From positions 43,232-107,231 of the forward strand of contig NZ_BMDZ01000008.1 in NCBI RefSeq assembly GCF_014636235.1: a DNA stretch of 64,000 bases, in the 5' to 3' direction. The DNA comes from Tistrella bauzanensis (GTDB lineage Bacteria > Pseudomonadota > Alphaproteobacteria > Tistrellales > Tistrellaceae). The position numbers were made by a program, and so were the translations under genes. The notes below the pieces were generated by a model. It worked only from the letters and a program-made list of their open reading frames with translations. It did no database searches and was not told the DNA's origin. This document shows positions 27,987-38,272 of the stretch, in pieces; the first letter of the stretch is position 1, and each line of letters starts with the position of its first letter.

Positions 27987-29156
27987 ATGAATATCCACGA
28001 ATACCAAGCGAAGGCCCTGCTCGCGAAATACGGGGTCGCGGTGCCCCGTGGCGGCGTTGCCTACACGCCGGAAGAGGCGGTCGACGTGGCCAAGAGCCTG
28101 GGCGGCCCGGTCTGGGTCGTGAAGGCGCAGATCCATGCCGGCGGCCGTGGCAAGGCCGGCGGCGTGAAGGTGGTGAAGTCGCTCGACGACGTGGCCGCCG
28201 CCGCCAAGGCGATGCTGGGCATGACGCTGGTGACCCACCAGACCGGCCCCGAGGGCAAGGAAGTCAAGCGGATCTATGTCGAGGAAGGCTGCGACATCCG
28301 TCACGAGCTGTATCTGGGCGTGGTGATCGACCGCGAGACCTCGTGCGTCACCTTCATGGCCTCGACCGAGGGCGGCATGGAGATCGAGGAGGTCGCCCAT
28401 GCGACCCCTGAGAAGATCATCAAGGTTCCGGTCGACGTCATCACCGGCATGCAGCCCTTCCACGCCCGCAAGATCGCCTATGGCCTCGGCCTTGAAGGCA
28501 AGCAGGTGTCGGTGGCGACCAAGTTCATGCTGGCCATGTATCAGGCCGTGATCGGCACCGATGCGAGCATCGTCGAGATCAACCCGCTGGTCGTGACCGG
28601 CGCGGGCGACGTGATCGCGCTGGACGCCAAGATGAACTTCGACGACAACGCGCTGTTCCGTCACAAGGACATCGAGGATCTTCGCGACGAGAGTGAGGAA
28701 GATCCGTCGGAGCTGGAAGCCTCGCGCCACGCGCTGAACTATATCAAGCTGGATGGTAATATCGGCTGCATGGTCAATGGCGCGGGCCTGGCCATGGCGA
28801 CCATGGACATCATCAAGCTGTATGGCGGCGAGCCGGCGAACTTCCTGGACGTCGGCGGCGGCGCCACGCGTGAGCGGGTGACGACGGCGTTCAAGCTGAT
28901 CCTGTCGGATCCGAACGTCGAAGGCATTCTTGTTAACATCTTCGGCGGTATCATGCGTTGCGACGTGATCGCCGAGGGTGTGGTCGCCGCCGCGCGTGAG
29001 ATCAGCCTTCAGGTTCCGCTGGTGGTTCGTCTCGAAGGCACCAATGTCGAGAAGGGCAAGGCGATCCTGGCCAATTCGGGCCTGCCGATCATGTCCGCCG
29101 ACGACCTGGCGGATGCTGCCGAAAAGATCGTGAAAGCCGTGAAGGAGGCCGCCTGA
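27987..29156 (+). CDS. sucC: succinyl-CoA synthetase subunit beta (ADP-forming type)
   Basis: 389 residues, the usual length. It starts [22 protein letters not shown], has an ATP-grasp nucleotide-binding domain ([18 protein letters not shown]) and the C-terminal flavodoxin-like domain with [22 protein letters not shown] and [15 protein letters not shown]. With SucD it interconverts succinyl-CoA and succinate with substrate-level phosphorylation. sucD begins 2 bases after its stop. Confidence 0.98.
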   Translation: MNIHEYQAKALLAKYGVAVPRGGVAYTPEEAVDVAKSLGGPVWVVKAQIHAGGRGKAGGVKVVKSLDDVAAAAKAMLGMTLVTHQTGPEGKEVKRIYVEEGCDIRHELYLGVVIDRETSCVTFMASTEGGMEIEEVAHATPEKIIKVPVDVITGMQPFHARKIAYGLGLEGKQVSVATKFMLAMYQAVIGTDASIVEINPLVVTGAGDVIALDAKMNFDDNALFRHKDIEDLRDESEEDPSELEASRHALNYIKLDGNIGCMVNGAGLAMATMDIIKLYGGEPANFLDVGGGATRERVTTAFKLILSDPNVEGILVNIFGGIMRCDVIAEGVVAAAREISLQVPLVVRLEGTNVEKGKAILANSGLPIMSADDLADAAEKIVKAVKEAA

Positions 29157-29158
29157 CC

Positions 29159-30034
29159 ATGGCCGTTCTCGTCAATTCTGAGACCAAGGTCATCTGCCAG
29201 GGCTTCACCGGCCAGCAGGGGACTTTCCATTCCGAGCAGGCCATTGCCTATGGCACCCGCATGGTTGGCGGCGTGACCCCGGGCAAGGGCGGCACCACCC
29301 ATCTGGATCTGCCGGTGTTCGACACCGTCGCCGATGCGGTGGAGCGGACCGGCGCCGACGCCTCGGTGATCTATGTGCCGCCGCCGTATGCGGCCGATGC
29401 GATCCTTGAGGCGATCGACGCCGAGGTCCGTCTGGTCGTTTGCATCACGGAAGGCATTCCGGTGCTGGACATGGTGCGGGTGAAGCGGGCGCTGGAGCGG
29501 TCGTCGACCCGGCTGATCGGCCCCAATTGCCCCGGCGTTATCACACCCGGCGAATGCAAGATCGGTATCATGCCGGGCCACATCCACCAGCGTGGCAAGA
29601 TCGGGATCGTCTCCCGCTCGGGCACGTTGACTTATGAGGCCGTGGCGCAGACCACCGCGGCGGGCCTCGGTCAGTCGACCTGCATCGGCATCGGCGGCGA
29701 TCCGATCAACGGCACGAACTTCATCGACGCGCTCGACCTGTTCCTGAAAGACCCCGAGACCGAGGCGATCATCATGATCGGCGAAATCGGCGGTTCCGAG
29801 GAAGAGGATGCCGCCGAGTTCCTGAAGCAGTCCAAGGTGAAGAAGCCGACCGTCGGTTTCATCGCCGGTCGGACCGCCCCTCCCGGCCGTCGTATGGGCC
29901 ATGCCGGCGCCATCATCAGCGGCGGCAAGGGTGGTGCGGACGACAAGCTCGACGCGATGCGGTCCGCCGGCATCGTCGTTGCCCAATCGCCCGCGGCGCT
30001 TGGCAGCACCATGGTTCAGGTGCTCCGAGGCTGA
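29159..30034 (+). CDS. sucD: succinyl-CoA synthetase subunit alpha
   Basis: 291 residues. The CoA-binding Rossmann domain opens with [19 protein letters not shown] and the phosphorylated His lies in [18 protein letters not shown] near residue 245. [10 protein letters not shown] power-helix segment is present. It forms the catalytic alpha-beta pair with SucC, whose gene is adjacent. sucA follows after 59 bases. Confidence 0.98.
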   Translation: MAVLVNSETKVICQGFTGQQGTFHSEQAIAYGTRMVGGVTPGKGGTTHLDLPVFDTVADAVERTGADASVIYVPPPYAADAILEAIDAEVRLVVCITEGIPVLDMVRVKRALERSSTRLIGPNCPGVITPGECKIGIMPGHIHQRGKIGIVSRSGTLTYEAVAQTTAAGLGQSTCIGIGGDPINGTNFIDALDLFLKDPETEAIIMIGEIGGSEEEDAAEFLKQSKVKKPTVGFIAGRTAPPGRRMGHAGAIISGGKGGADDKLDAMRSAGIVVAQSPAALGSTMVQVLRG

Positions 30035-30093
30035 CGGATCTGTCACGAACCAGACCCAAACCTGGAGAGGGCGCCGCGTAAGCGGCGCTCCCA

Positions 30094-33000
30094 ATGCTCA
30101 AGATGGCTGCGCAAAGCGAGCAACTTTCGTTCCTGTTCGGGAGCAACGGCGCCTTTATCGCCGATCTCTACGCGCGTTTCGTTCAGAACCCCTCGTCGGT
30201 CGATGAAAGCTGGCAGGGGTTCTTCGCCGATCTGGGCGACGAAGCCGCGTCCGTCCTCGCCGAAGTGCGGGGCGCCCCCTGGGCGCCCGGCATGGTGCCC
30301 GCGACGGCGACCAATGGCAGTGCCGAGACCCGGGGGTTCGTCGCACCCCTGGACGGCGCGACCGAACTGCGTGTCGGTCCGCTGAACGGCCAGGCCACCG
30401 AGATTTCGGGGGAACGTTCCGCGACGGTGGACAGCATCCGGCTGCTGATGCTGATCCGCGCCTATCGCGTGCGCGGCCATCTGGTGGCCAATCTGGACCC
30501 GCTGGGCCTGGAAGCGCCTACCGGCCATCCGGAACTGGACCCGGCCTCCTATGGCTTCAGCGATGCCGATCTGGACCGCACCTTCTATGTCGACGGCGTG
30601 CTGGGGCTGAGCAGCGCCACGCTGCGCGAGGTGCTGAACAAGCTGAACGCGACCTATTGCCGGACGGTCGGCGTCGAGTTCATGCATATTCAGTCGCCCG
30701 AACAGAAGGCATGGTTGCAGACCCGTATCGAGGCCGACCGCCCCGACCAGGCCTTCGACACCGAGACCCGCAAGCGGATCTTCGGCCAGGTCGTGATCGC
30801 CGAAGGCTTCGAGCGGTTCCTGAACATCAAATATACCGGCACCAAGCGTTTTTCGCTGGAAGGCGGCGAAGGCCTGATCCCGGCGCTGGAAGCGATCCTT
30901 GAGCGCGGGTCGGATCTGGGCTGCGAGGAAGTCGTCCTCGGCATGCCGCATCGCGGGCGTCTGAACGTGCTGACCGCGGTGATGGGCAAGTCGTTCACGG
31001 CGGTGTTCAACGAATTCAACGGCGGCTCGGCCACCCCTGAGGACGTTCAGGGCTCGGGCGACGTGAAGTATCATCTGGGCACGTCGGCCGACCGCACGCT
31101 GGCCAATGGCCGCACGGTGCATCTGTCGCTGACCGCCAATCCGTCGCATCTGGAAGCGGTGAACCCGGTCGTCGTCGGCAAGGCGCGCGCCAAGCAGATG
31201 CAGCGCGGCGATGCCGATCGCACCAAGGTGATGAGCATCCTGATGCATGGCGACGCGGCCTTCGCGGGCCAGGGCGTCGTGGCGGAATGCTTCGCGCTGT
31301 CGGAACTGAAGGGCTATCGCACCGGCGGCACGGTCCATGTGATCGTGAACAACCAGATCGGTTTCACCACCAGCCCGAAATACTCGCGCTCCTCGCCCTA
31401 TCCGTCGGATGTGGCGAAGATGGTCGACGCGCCGGTGTTCCATGTGAATGGCGACGATCCGGAAGCGGTGGTCTATGTGTCGCGGCTGGCGGCTGAATTC
31501 CGCCAGACCTTCCACAAGGATGTCGTGCTCGATATCTTCTGCTATCGCCGCCACGGCCATAACGAGGCCGACGAGCCCTCGTTCACCCAGCCGCTGATGT
31601 ATCGCAAGATCGCGCAGCACCCGACCCTGCTGCAGGTCTATGGCGACCGCATGGTCGGCGACGGCGTGATGACCCGTGACGAGGTCGATGGCGCGCTGAA
31701 GACTTTCCATCAGCAGCTTGAACAGGATCTGGAGCAGTCCAAGACCTATCGCCCCAACAAGGCCGACTGGTTCGAGGGCGTCTGGAAGGGCTATTCGCGC
31801 GCGCCGAACGACGACCGCCGCGGATCGACCGCGGTGTCGCTGGAACGGCTGCGCGAGATCGGCTTCAAGCTGACCGACAATCCGGAAACGGTGAACGTCC
31901 ATCGCAAGATCCTGCGCCAGCTCGGCCAGAAGCGTGACGCGATCGAGAGCGGCGAGGGGATCGACTGGGCGCTGGGCGAATCGCTCGCCTTCGGCACCCT
32001 GCTGACCGAGGGCTATCCGGTGCGTCTGTCGGGCCAGGATGTCGGGCGCGGCACCTTCTCGCACCGCCATTCGGTGCTGATCGACCAGAAGACCGAAGAC
32101 CGTTATATCCCGCTGAACAATCTGGGCGCCGCGGCGTCTTACGAGGTGGTCGACAGCCTGCTGTCGGAATATGCGGTGCTGGGCTTCGAATACGGCTATT
32201 CGATGGCCGAACCGAATGCCCTGGTGGTCTGGGAAGCGCAGTTCGGCGACTTCGTGAACGGCGCGCAGGTGATGATCGACCAGTTCATCTGCTCGGCGGA
32301 ATCGAAGTGGCTGCGCATGTCGGGCCTGGTGATGCTGCTGCCGCATGGCTATGAGGGCCAGGGGCCGGAGCATTCCTCGGCGCGGCCTGAACGCTTCCTG
32401 CAGTTGTATGGCGAGGACAACATCCAGGTCGCCAACTGCACCACGCCGTCGAATTACTTCCACATCCTGCGTCGGCAGATCCACCGCAAGTTCCGCAAGC
32501 CGCTGATCATGATGACGCCGAAGTCGCTGCTGCGTCACAAGCTGGCGGTGTCGAAGCTGTCGGATATGGGCCCCGGCTCCAGCTTCCATCGGGTGCTGGG
32601 CGAAGTGGACCGGCTGCGTCATTCCGACAAGGTCCGTCGGGTGGTGCTGTGCACCGGCAAGCTCTATTACGACCTGCTGGAAGAGCGCCGCAACCGCGAG
32701 ATCGACGATGTCGCGATCATCCGTGTGGAGCAGCTCGCCCCGTTCCCGGCAACCTCGATCGCCGAGGAACTGCGCCGCTATCCGAACGCGGATCTGGTCT
32801 GGGCACAGGAAGAGCCGAAGAATCAGGGCTACTGGTTCTTCATGAGCCCGCGTCTGGACGACCTGATCGACAGCATGGGTGCGGCCGGCAAGCGCGTGCG
32901 CTATGCCGGGCGGCCCGAGGCGGCGGCACCGGCCACCGGCTCGCACCACAAGCATGTTGCAGAGCAAAGGGCGCTGATCGACGACGCATTGGCAGGCTGA
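30094..33000 (+). CDS. sucA: 2-oxoglutarate dehydrogenase E1 component
   Basis: 968 residues. Thiamine-diphosphate-dependent decarboxylase of the 2-oxoglutarate dehydrogenase complex. It has the N-terminal FLFGSNGAFIADLYARFVQNPSSVDESWQGFF helix that docks on E2, then LGMPHRGRLNVLTAVMGKS, GDVKYHLGTSADR, the NNQIGFTTSPKYSRSSPYP loop and FCYRRHGHNEADEPSFTQP. The C-terminal transketolase domain ends with LVWAQEEPKNQGYW. The second Met (30103) is an alternative start. A hairpin separates it from sucB, which may set the E1:E2 ratio. Confidence 0.97.
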   Translation: MLKMAAQSEQLSFLFGSNGAFIADLYARFVQNPSSVDESWQGFFADLGDEAASVLAEVRGAPWAPGMVPATATNGSAETRGFVAPLDGATELRVGPLNGQATEISGERSATVDSIRLLMLIRAYRVRGHLVANLDPLGLEAPTGHPELDPASYGFSDADLDRTFYVDGVLGLSSATLREVLNKLNATYCRTVGVEFMHIQSPEQKAWLQTRIEADRPDQAFDTETRKRIFGQVVIAEGFERFLNIKYTGTKRFSLEGGEGLIPALEAILERGSDLGCEEVVLGMPHRGRLNVLTAVMGKSFTAVFNEFNGGSATPEDVQGSGDVKYHLGTSADRTLANGRTVHLSLTANPSHLEAVNPVVVGKARAKQMQRGDADRTKVMSILMHGDAAFAGQGVVAECFALSELKGYRTGGTVHVIVNNQIGFTTSPKYSRSSPYPSDVAKMVDAPVFHVNGDDPEAVVYVSRLAAEFRQTFHKDVVLDIFCYRRHGHNEADEPSFTQPLMYRKIAQHPTLLQVYGDRMVGDGVMTRDEVDGALKTFHQQLEQDLEQSKTYRPNKADWFEGVWKGYSRAPNDDRRGSTAVSLERLREIGFKLTDNPETVNVHRKILRQLGQKRDAIESGEGIDWALGESLAFGTLLTEGYPVRLSGQDVGRGTFSHRHSVLIDQKTEDRYIPLNNLGAAASYEVVDSLLSEYAVLGFEYGYSMAEPNALVVWEAQFGDFVNGAQVMIDQFICSAESKWLRMSGLVMLLPHGYEGQGPEHSSARPERFLQLYGEDNIQVANCTTPSNYFHILRRQIHRKFRKPLIMMTPKSLLRHKLAVSKLSDMGPGSSFHRVLGEVDRLRHSDKVRRVVLCTGKLYYDLLEERRNREIDDVAIIRVEQLAPFPATSIAEELRRYPNADLVWAQEEPKNQGYWFFMSPRLDDLIDSMGAAGKRVRYAGRPEAAAPATGSHHKHVAEQRALIDDALAG

Positions 33001-33010
33001 TCGATGCAAG

Positions 33011-33044
33011 ACCGGGCCGCATGACAGTCATGCGGCCCGGTTTG
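33011..33044 (+). terminator. hairpin between sucA and sucB
   Basis: ACCGGGCCGCATGAC (33011-33025) and GTCATGCGGCCCGGT (33027-33041) are fully complementary around one base; the real loop will be the central few bases. A short TTTGTG follows. Probably a partial terminator or mRNA-stabilising stem inside the operon. Confidence 0.6.
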
Positions 33045-33144
33045 TGCGTTAATGCCTTGTCATCTGTGCGTGGATACGCCACCTAACCCCACGTGTGTAG
33101 CTTCCCGGCCACAAGGCCGGGACATGAACGAAATCGGGATCGTG

Positions 33145-34395
33145 ATGAGCGTCGAGATCAAAGTTCCGAGCCTGGGCGAGTCGGTTACCGAAGCCACCAT
33201 TGGCCAGTGGTTCAAGAAGGTCGGTGACCGCATCGAGGCCGACGAGCCGCTTGTGGAGCTGGAGACCGACAAGGTCACGCTCGAAGTCAATGCGCCGTCG
33301 GCCGGCGTGCTGACCGACATCATGGCCGAGGAAGGCGCGGACGTCGAAGTCGGCGCGCTGCTGGGCGTGATCGGCGAAGGTGAGGGCGCCGCCGCCAAGC
33401 CGGCCGAGGCCCCGAAGAAGGCCGAGGCCCCGAAGGCCGAAGCCCCGAAGGCCGAAGCCCCCAGGCCTGCTCCGGCAGCCGAGCCCGCGGCGGCCCAGGC
33501 TGAGAAGATCCTGTCGCCTGCCGCCCGCAAGGCCGCCGGTGATGCCGGCATCGATGCCGGGCAGGTCGAAGGCACCGGCCGTGACGGCCGGGTGATGAAG
33601 GATGATGTGCAGCGCGCTGCTGCGGCGAAGCCCGCGGCTGCTCCGGCACCGGCCGCGCCCAAGGCCTCGGCCCCGTCGGCACCCCAGCCGGCTGGTGAGC
33701 GCGAGACCCGCGTGCGCATGACCAAGCTGCGCCGCCGCATCGCCGAGCGCCTGAAGGATGCCCAGAACACCGCCGCGATCCTGACCACCTATAACGAGGT
33801 GGACATGACCCAGGTGATGGCGCTGCGCAGCCGCTATAAGGACGGGTTCGAGAAGAAGCACGGCGTGAAGCTGGGCTTCATGTCGTTCTTCGTGAAGGCG
33901 TCGATCGCGGCGCTGAAGGAATATCCGGCGGTCAACGCGCAGATCGACGGCGACGAGCTGGTCTACAAGAACCATTACGACGTCGGCGTGGCAGTGGGCA
34001 CCGAACAGGGCCTGGTCGTGCCGGTGGTCCGCGATGCCGACCAGTTGTCCTTCGCCGGCGTGGAAGCCACCATCAACGCACTGGGCGTGAAGGCGCGCGA
34101 TGGCAAGCTGACGATGGAAGAACTGACCGGCGGCACCTTCACCATCTCGAATGGTGGTGTCTATGGCTCGCTGATGTCGTCGCCGATCCTGAACCCGCCG
34201 CAGTCGGGCATTCTGGGCATGCACAAGATCCAGGACCGCCCGATGGCCGAGAAGGGCCAGGTGGTGATCCGTCCGATGATGTATCTGGCGCTGTCCTATG
34301 ACCACCGGGTGATCGACGGCAAGGAAGCGGTCAGCTTCCTGGTGCGCGTGAAGGAGTGCATCGAGAACCCGGAGCGGCTGCTGTTCGATCTCTGA
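33145..34395 (+). CDS. sucB: 2-oxoglutarate dehydrogenase E2, dihydrolipoamide succinyltransferase
   Basis: 416 residues from the ATG at 33145 ([20 protein letters not shown], the family N-terminus); ATGs at 33124 and 33052 are upstream alternatives. The order is a lipoyl domain (lipoyl-Lys in [14 protein letters not shown]), an Ala-Pro-Lys-Glu linker with A-E-A-P-K repeats (about 85-115), a peripheral-subunit-binding domain ([14 protein letters not shown]), a second linker, and the catalytic acyltransferase domain ending in [16 protein letters not shown]. It forms the core of the OGDH complex with SucA and Lpd, whose genes flank it. Confidence 0.97.
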   Translation: MSVEIKVPSLGESVTEATIGQWFKKVGDRIEADEPLVELETDKVTLEVNAPSAGVLTDIMAEEGADVEVGALLGVIGEGEGAAAKPAEAPKKAEAPKAEAPKAEAPRPAPAAEPAAAQAEKILSPAARKAAGDAGIDAGQVEGTGRDGRVMKDDVQRAAAAKPAAAPAPAAPKASAPSAPQPAGERETRVRMTKLRRRIAERLKDAQNTAAILTTYNEVDMTQVMALRSRYKDGFEKKHGVKLGFMSFFVKASIAALKEYPAVNAQIDGDELVYKNHYDVGVAVGTEQGLVVPVVRDADQLSFAGVEATINALGVKARDGKLTMEELTGGTFTISNGGVYGSLMSSPILNPPQSGILGMHKIQDRPMAEKGQVVIRPMMYLALSYDHRVIDGKEAVSFLVRVKECIENPERLLFDL

Positions 34396-34436
34396 TCGCC
34401 ACAGCAATCCCCGCGACCGTATGAAGGATGCATGAC

Positions 34437-35849
34437 ATGAGCGACGCTCAGACCTATGACGTCGTCGTCATCGGCGGCGGCCCCGGTGGCTATATCGGCG
34501 CGATCCGCGCCGGCCAGCTTGGCCTGAAGGTGGCCTGCGTTGAAAAGCGTGGCGCCCTGGGCGGCACCTGCCTGAATGTCGGCTGCATTCCGTCGAAGGC
34601 CTTGTTGCAGTCGTCGGAACTCTATGTCGAAGCCAGCAAGGGCATGGCCGAGCACGGCGTCAAGGTCGGCGGGGTCGAACTTGACCTCGCCGCCATGATG
34701 GCGCGCAAGACCAAGGTCGTCACCCAGCTGACCGGCGGCATCGAGGGCCTGTTCAAGAAGAACAAGGTCGATTACGTGAAGGGCGCCGGCCGTCTGGTCG
34801 ACGCCAACACGATCGAGGTGGCGCTGGCCGATGGCGGCACCACCACGCTGAAGACCCGCGAGGTGATCATCGCCACGGGATCGACCCATGTCGATCTGCC
34901 CGGCGTCGCCGTCGACGAGACGCGGATCGTCACCTCGACCGGCGCGCTGGAACTCGACAAGGTGCCGGGGCATCTGGTGGTGATCGGCGGCGGCGTCATC
35001 GGCCTGGAGCTTGGTTCGGTCTGGAGCCGTCTGGGCGCCAAGGTCACGGTCGTCGAGTATATGGACCGGATCACGCCCGAGATGGATGGCGAGGTCTCGA
35101 AGCAGTTGCAGCGGATTCTGGGCCGCCAGGGCCTGAAATTCCGGCTGTCGACCAAGGTCACGGCCGCGGATACCAGCGGCGACACGGTCAAGCTGACGGT
35201 TGAGCCGGCCAAGGGCGGCGAGGCCGAGACCATCGAGGCGGATGTGGTTCTGGTGTCGATCGGCCGCCGTCCCTATACCGAGGGGCTGGGCCTGGATGCG
35301 GTCGGCATCGCCACCGGCCCGCGCGGCCGGATCGAGGTCGACGACCATTTCCGCACCAATGTGCCCAACATCCGCGCCATCGGCGATGTGATCCACGGCC
35401 CGATGCTCGCCCACAAGGCCGAGGAAGAGGGCGTGATCGTCATGGAGATGATCGCCGGCCAGTCGGGTCATATCGACTATAACCTGATCCCCGGCGTGAT
35501 CTACACCTGGCCGGAAGTGGCGAGTGTGGGGCGCACCGAGGAGCAGTTGAAGGCCGACGGCGTCGCCTATAAGCCCGGCAAGTTCCCGTTCTCGGCCAAC
35601 AGCCGGGCGCGGGCGGTGGGCGATACCGACGGCTTCGTGAAGATCCTGGCCGATGCCGAGACCGACCGGATTCTGGGCGCCCATATCATCGGCCCCGATG
35701 CCGGCACGCTGATCGCCGAGCTGGTTCTGGCGATGGAGTTCAAGGCCAGCGCCGAGGACATCGCCCGCACCAGCCATGCCCATCCAACGCTTGAAGAAGC
35801 GGTGAAGGAAGCGGCACTGGCGGTGGATGGCCGCACGCTCAACATGTGA
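34437..35849 (+). CDS. lpd: dihydrolipoyl dehydrogenase (E3)
   Basis: 470 residues from the ATG at 34437, 8 bases after AAGGA; an ATG at 34428 overlaps that site. FAD binding DVVVIGGGPGGYIGAIRAGQ, the redox-active disulfide GGTCLNVGCIPSKALL, an NAD-binding GGGVIGLELGSVWSRLG and the C-terminal catalytic HAHPTLEEAVKEAAL are all intact. It reoxidises lipoyl groups of the OGDH complex and probably of pyruvate dehydrogenase. Last gene of the suc block, followed by a terminator. Confidence 0.97.
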   Translation: MSDAQTYDVVVIGGGPGGYIGAIRAGQLGLKVACVEKRGALGGTCLNVGCIPSKALLQSSELYVEASKGMAEHGVKVGGVELDLAAMMARKTKVVTQLTGGIEGLFKKNKVDYVKGAGRLVDANTIEVALADGGTTTLKTREVIIATGSTHVDLPGVAVDETRIVTSTGALELDKVPGHLVVIGGGVIGLELGSVWSRLGAKVTVVEYMDRITPEMDGEVSKQLQRILGRQGLKFRLSTKVTAADTSGDTVKLTVEPAKGGEAETIEADVVLVSIGRRPYTEGLGLDAVGIATGPRGRIEVDDHFRTNVPNIRAIGDVIHGPMLAHKAEEEGVIVMEMIAGQSGHIDYNLIPGVIYTWPEVASVGRTEEQLKADGVAYKPGKFPFSANSRARAVGDTDGFVKILADAETDRILGAHIIGPDAGTLIAELVLAMEFKASAEDIARTSHAHPTLEEAVKEAALAVDGRTLNM

Positions 35850-35899
35850 CGCGGCCGGCCCCGGCGTTGGGGCCGCACCACGACACGACACATAAGGAC

Positions 35900-35935
35900 A
35901 CGCCCGGCAGCGGATCACCGCTGCCGGGCGTTTTC
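35900..35935 (+). terminator. Rho-independent terminator after lpd
   Basis: ACGCCCGGCAGCGG (35900-35913) and CCGCTGCCGGGCGT (35918-35931) form a 14-bp stem with an ATCA loop followed by TTTT. It closes the suc-lpd operon 50 bases after the stop. Confidence 0.93.
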
Positions 35936-36087
35936 CGTTCAATGGCCGGGCTGACGGGTGGCGGCGCGGCGAAGCTCTTCTGATTTCACGTATAAGCGGG
36001 TATCGTCGCTGCCGGTTGCCACCCCGCCCGGCGCGGGGACGCGGCCGGGTGTAGAGATGATGTCTGGTGGAGGCAGGGGATAACAAT

Positions 36088-37536
36088 ATGCCAACCGGCC
36101 CCCGGAATGACGATGCGGCCCGTGGCCGCCGCCTGCTGGCGGCGGTGCTGACCGCGGCTGCCCTGATCATGGCACCGGCGGCAGGGGCGGCACCCACCGG
36201 TGCCGGTGACGGTGACGCGGGCGTGGTTGCCGCATCGCACGGCGCGCCGGCCCCGGATACGTCGCCAGAGTCGGATGTGCCATCAGAAGAGTCGGGCGTG
36301 CTGCCGGATGAGGACCTGCCGGCAGAGCTGGATGTCCCCGCCGAACTGGACACACCACCGGAAGCCGGCCGGTGGTCGCGGATCGCGCCCAAGAGCGGCC
36401 GGCTGATTTTCCGTGCGGCGCGCTATGGCGTCGACACGGCGCCGGACATTGCCCGCCATTACCTGCTGCCGGATGGCGAGGTGGCGGCGGAGGGCGCCTT
36501 CTGGGCGCCGTCGACCCAGGCCGAGCCCATGGCGGGCCTGTATCTGGGGGCGGTGGCGGCGGTGGAGGCGCGCGGGCCGACCCTGACCTTCGACCAGTTG
36601 TTCAGCTTCAAGGACGATCAGGGGTCGGTCGATCTGGCGGTGACGCCGCTGGCGGTGGTGCCGAGCCGGCTGGGCCCGCTGCCGGTGGACCGCTTCCGGG
36701 TGACCGAGCGCGATTGTATCGGCTTTCTGACGCCGATCGACCCGGCGGCGTTCGGCTATGCGGTGCCGGCTGCATCGGCGCGCCCCAGCCCCACACCTGC
36801 CGACAACTCCACACCTGCGGCTGGCCCATCCGGGACGACGCCGGTCCCCGATCCGTCCGGCGACCAGTTGCAGGTCGCGACCGCCATGGCGGCAGAGGCC
36901 GATGCCGGGGTGCCGCCGGCGGTGGCGGCCGGTTTCCACTGCCTTGAGCCGGGGCGGCGTTATGACGCCGATCTGGCGGCGGTGGTGGTGGGCTCGATCG
37001 GGGTTCTGGGCGAGGGGGCGCCGCCGCGCGCGCCGCTGGGTCGGCCGGTGCTGGTCGACATCGCCGTGCGGGCACTGCCGCAGATAACGGCTGGCGCCGC
37101 CGCCGGCGGTGCCGGCGACGATGCCCCACCCCCGGTGCAGGCACCGTTGGGTTTGTGGCGCGGGGTGGCCTATGTCACCGGCATCGGCATCGGCCTGCGT
37201 GCCGGGGCCGAGGGCCAGATGCTGATGCTGTTCGCCGGCCCCGATGCCGAGCGCGACGGACCGCGCCCGACCATCTGTCGTGGTAGCTGGCAGTTGGACA
37301 GCGTGGCCTATGAGCCGCCCCCGATCGGCCCGGAATGGGTGACCGACCCGCTGGACCCTATCCCGCTGGCCGGGAGCTGGAGCATGCTCTGCGATGGCCT
37401 GTTCGGCGATCTTCTGGGGCAGGTGGAGGGCCGGATGAACGGCCGGCTGCCCGACAGGCTGACGGTTACCGGGGCCAGCGCCGCCGGCAGCCGCGGTGTC
37501 GAGTTGATGCTTCCCGAATTCACGCCCGGCCCCTGA
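36088..37536 (+). CDS. exported protein of unknown function
   Basis: 482 residues from the ATG at 36088, 7 bases after AGGGGA; a GTG at 36067 would overlap that site. A signal peptide (RRLLAAVLTAAALIMAPAAGAAP) is followed by an acidic/proline-rich linker (residues ~45-95) and a folded part with four cysteines (DCIGFLTPID, HCLEPG, ICRGSW, MLCDGLFGD) that could form two periplasmic disulfides. No family is recognised. A second Pro/Ser/Thr stretch interrupts the domain near residue 230. It stands alone between the lpd terminator and the convergent TetR gene. Confidence 0.7.
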   Translation: MPTGPRNDDAARGRRLLAAVLTAAALIMAPAAGAAPTGAGDGDAGVVAASHGAPAPDTSPESDVPSEESGVLPDEDLPAELDVPAELDTPPEAGRWSRIAPKSGRLIFRAARYGVDTAPDIARHYLLPDGEVAAEGAFWAPSTQAEPMAGLYLGAVAAVEARGPTLTFDQLFSFKDDQGSVDLAVTPLAVVPSRLGPLPVDRFRVTERDCIGFLTPIDPAAFGYAVPAASARPSPTPADNSTPAAGPSGTTPVPDPSGDQLQVATAMAAEADAGVPPAVAAGFHCLEPGRRYDADLAAVVVGSIGVLGEGAPPRAPLGRPVLVDIAVRALPQITAGAAAGGAGDDAPPPVQAPLGLWRGVAYVTGIGIGLRAGAEGQMLMLFAGPDAERDGPRPTICRGSWQLDSVAYEPPPIGPEWVTDPLDPIPLAGSWSMLCDGLFGDLLGQVEGRMNGRLPDRLTVTGASAAGSRGVELMLPEFTPGP

Positions 37537-37560
37537 GATTGCGCCGGTTGCCGGCAATGC

Positions 37561-38187
37561 TCAAAGCTGGTGGGTCTTCAGATATGCTGTCAGAAGCCGG
37601 ACAAGCTGGTCTTCCAGCCGGGTTTCGATATCCGCCGGAACATGCCCTTCCAGCAGGGCCCGGACCGGCCCAACCAGGGCGTTGAACGCGATCGTGCCGG
37701 TCAGGACCGGGTCGTCGAAGCCGGCGTCGGGGGCGCTGGCCAGCATCGCTGCGATCGCCGCCACCATGCGCGCCTGCATGGCCTTGGCCAGGGCGGGACC
37801 GCCGCGTTCGCGCGCCACCGCATACAGGGCCTTCGATTGCGCGGGGTCGCGCAGCTTCACGGCAAGAAAGGTGGTCACCAGGGCCGGGGCCATCTCGGCA
37901 ACCGGTCTGCCGCGCTGGTCGCCACAGCATTGTTCGATGGTGCCGGCCACGTCGTCCAGATGCCGTTCCAGAACCGCTGACAACAGCGCGTCACGGTTCG
38001 GATAATACTGATACAGACTGCCGACTGACATGCCCGCGCGTTCGGCGATGCGGGTGGTGGTGCAGCGGCCCAGGCCCTCGCGGGTCAGAACCTGAATCGT
38101 GGCGGCATGCAGGGCCGCGATCGTTGCCGCCGATCGCGCCTGAACCGGGGTTTTTCTGGGGCTTAACGCTGCTGCGGTGGAGGCCAT
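37561..38187 (-). CDS. TetR-family transcriptional repressor
   Basis: 208 residues from the ATG at 38185-38187; a TTG at 38202 is an alternative. The N-terminal helix-turn-helix (ATIAALHAATIQVLTREGLGRCTTTRIAERAGMSVGSLYQYYPNRDALL) is canonical, and the C-terminal ligand-binding domain is of the AcrR/TetR_C type. It is divergent from an aldo/keto reductase gene with a 14-bp palindrome inside the reductase promoter, so it almost certainly represses that gene and perhaps itself. Confidence 0.92.
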   Translation of the reverse strand: MASTAAALSPRKTPVQARSAATIAALHAATIQVLTREGLGRCTTTRIAERAGMSVGSLYQYYPNRDALLSAVLERHLDDVAGTIEQCCGDQRGRPVAEMAPALVTTFLAVKLRDPAQSKALYAVARERGGPALAKAMQARMVAAIAAMLASAPDAGFDDPVLTGTIAFNALVGPVRALLEGHVPADIETRLEDQLVRLLTAYLKTHQL

Positions 38188-38197
38188 GGAAAGCGAA

Positions 38198-38226
38198 TTC
38201 AAAAGCTGAAGGATCCTTCATATACT
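38198..38226 (+). promoter_or_regulatory. promoter with embedded TetR operator for the aldo/keto reductase gene
   Basis: TTCAAA (38198-38203), a 17-base spacer and TATACT (38221-38226). The perfect palindrome TGAAGGATCCTTCA (38207-38220) fills the spacer, the classical repressor position. The tetR start codon lies just on the other side. Confidence 0.7.
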
Positions 38227-38272
38227 CGGCGGCGACCTGGAAGGCAAGACGTGGCAATGAAAGTGGATCTCT

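Noticed and set aside
30043-33009. 988-codon minus-strand frame opposite sucA
   Set aside because: Antisense shadow of high GC third positions; sucA carries all expected motifs.
34296-36392. 698-codon minus-strand frame opposite lpd
   Set aside because: Antisense of lpd and of its terminator; no recognisable content.
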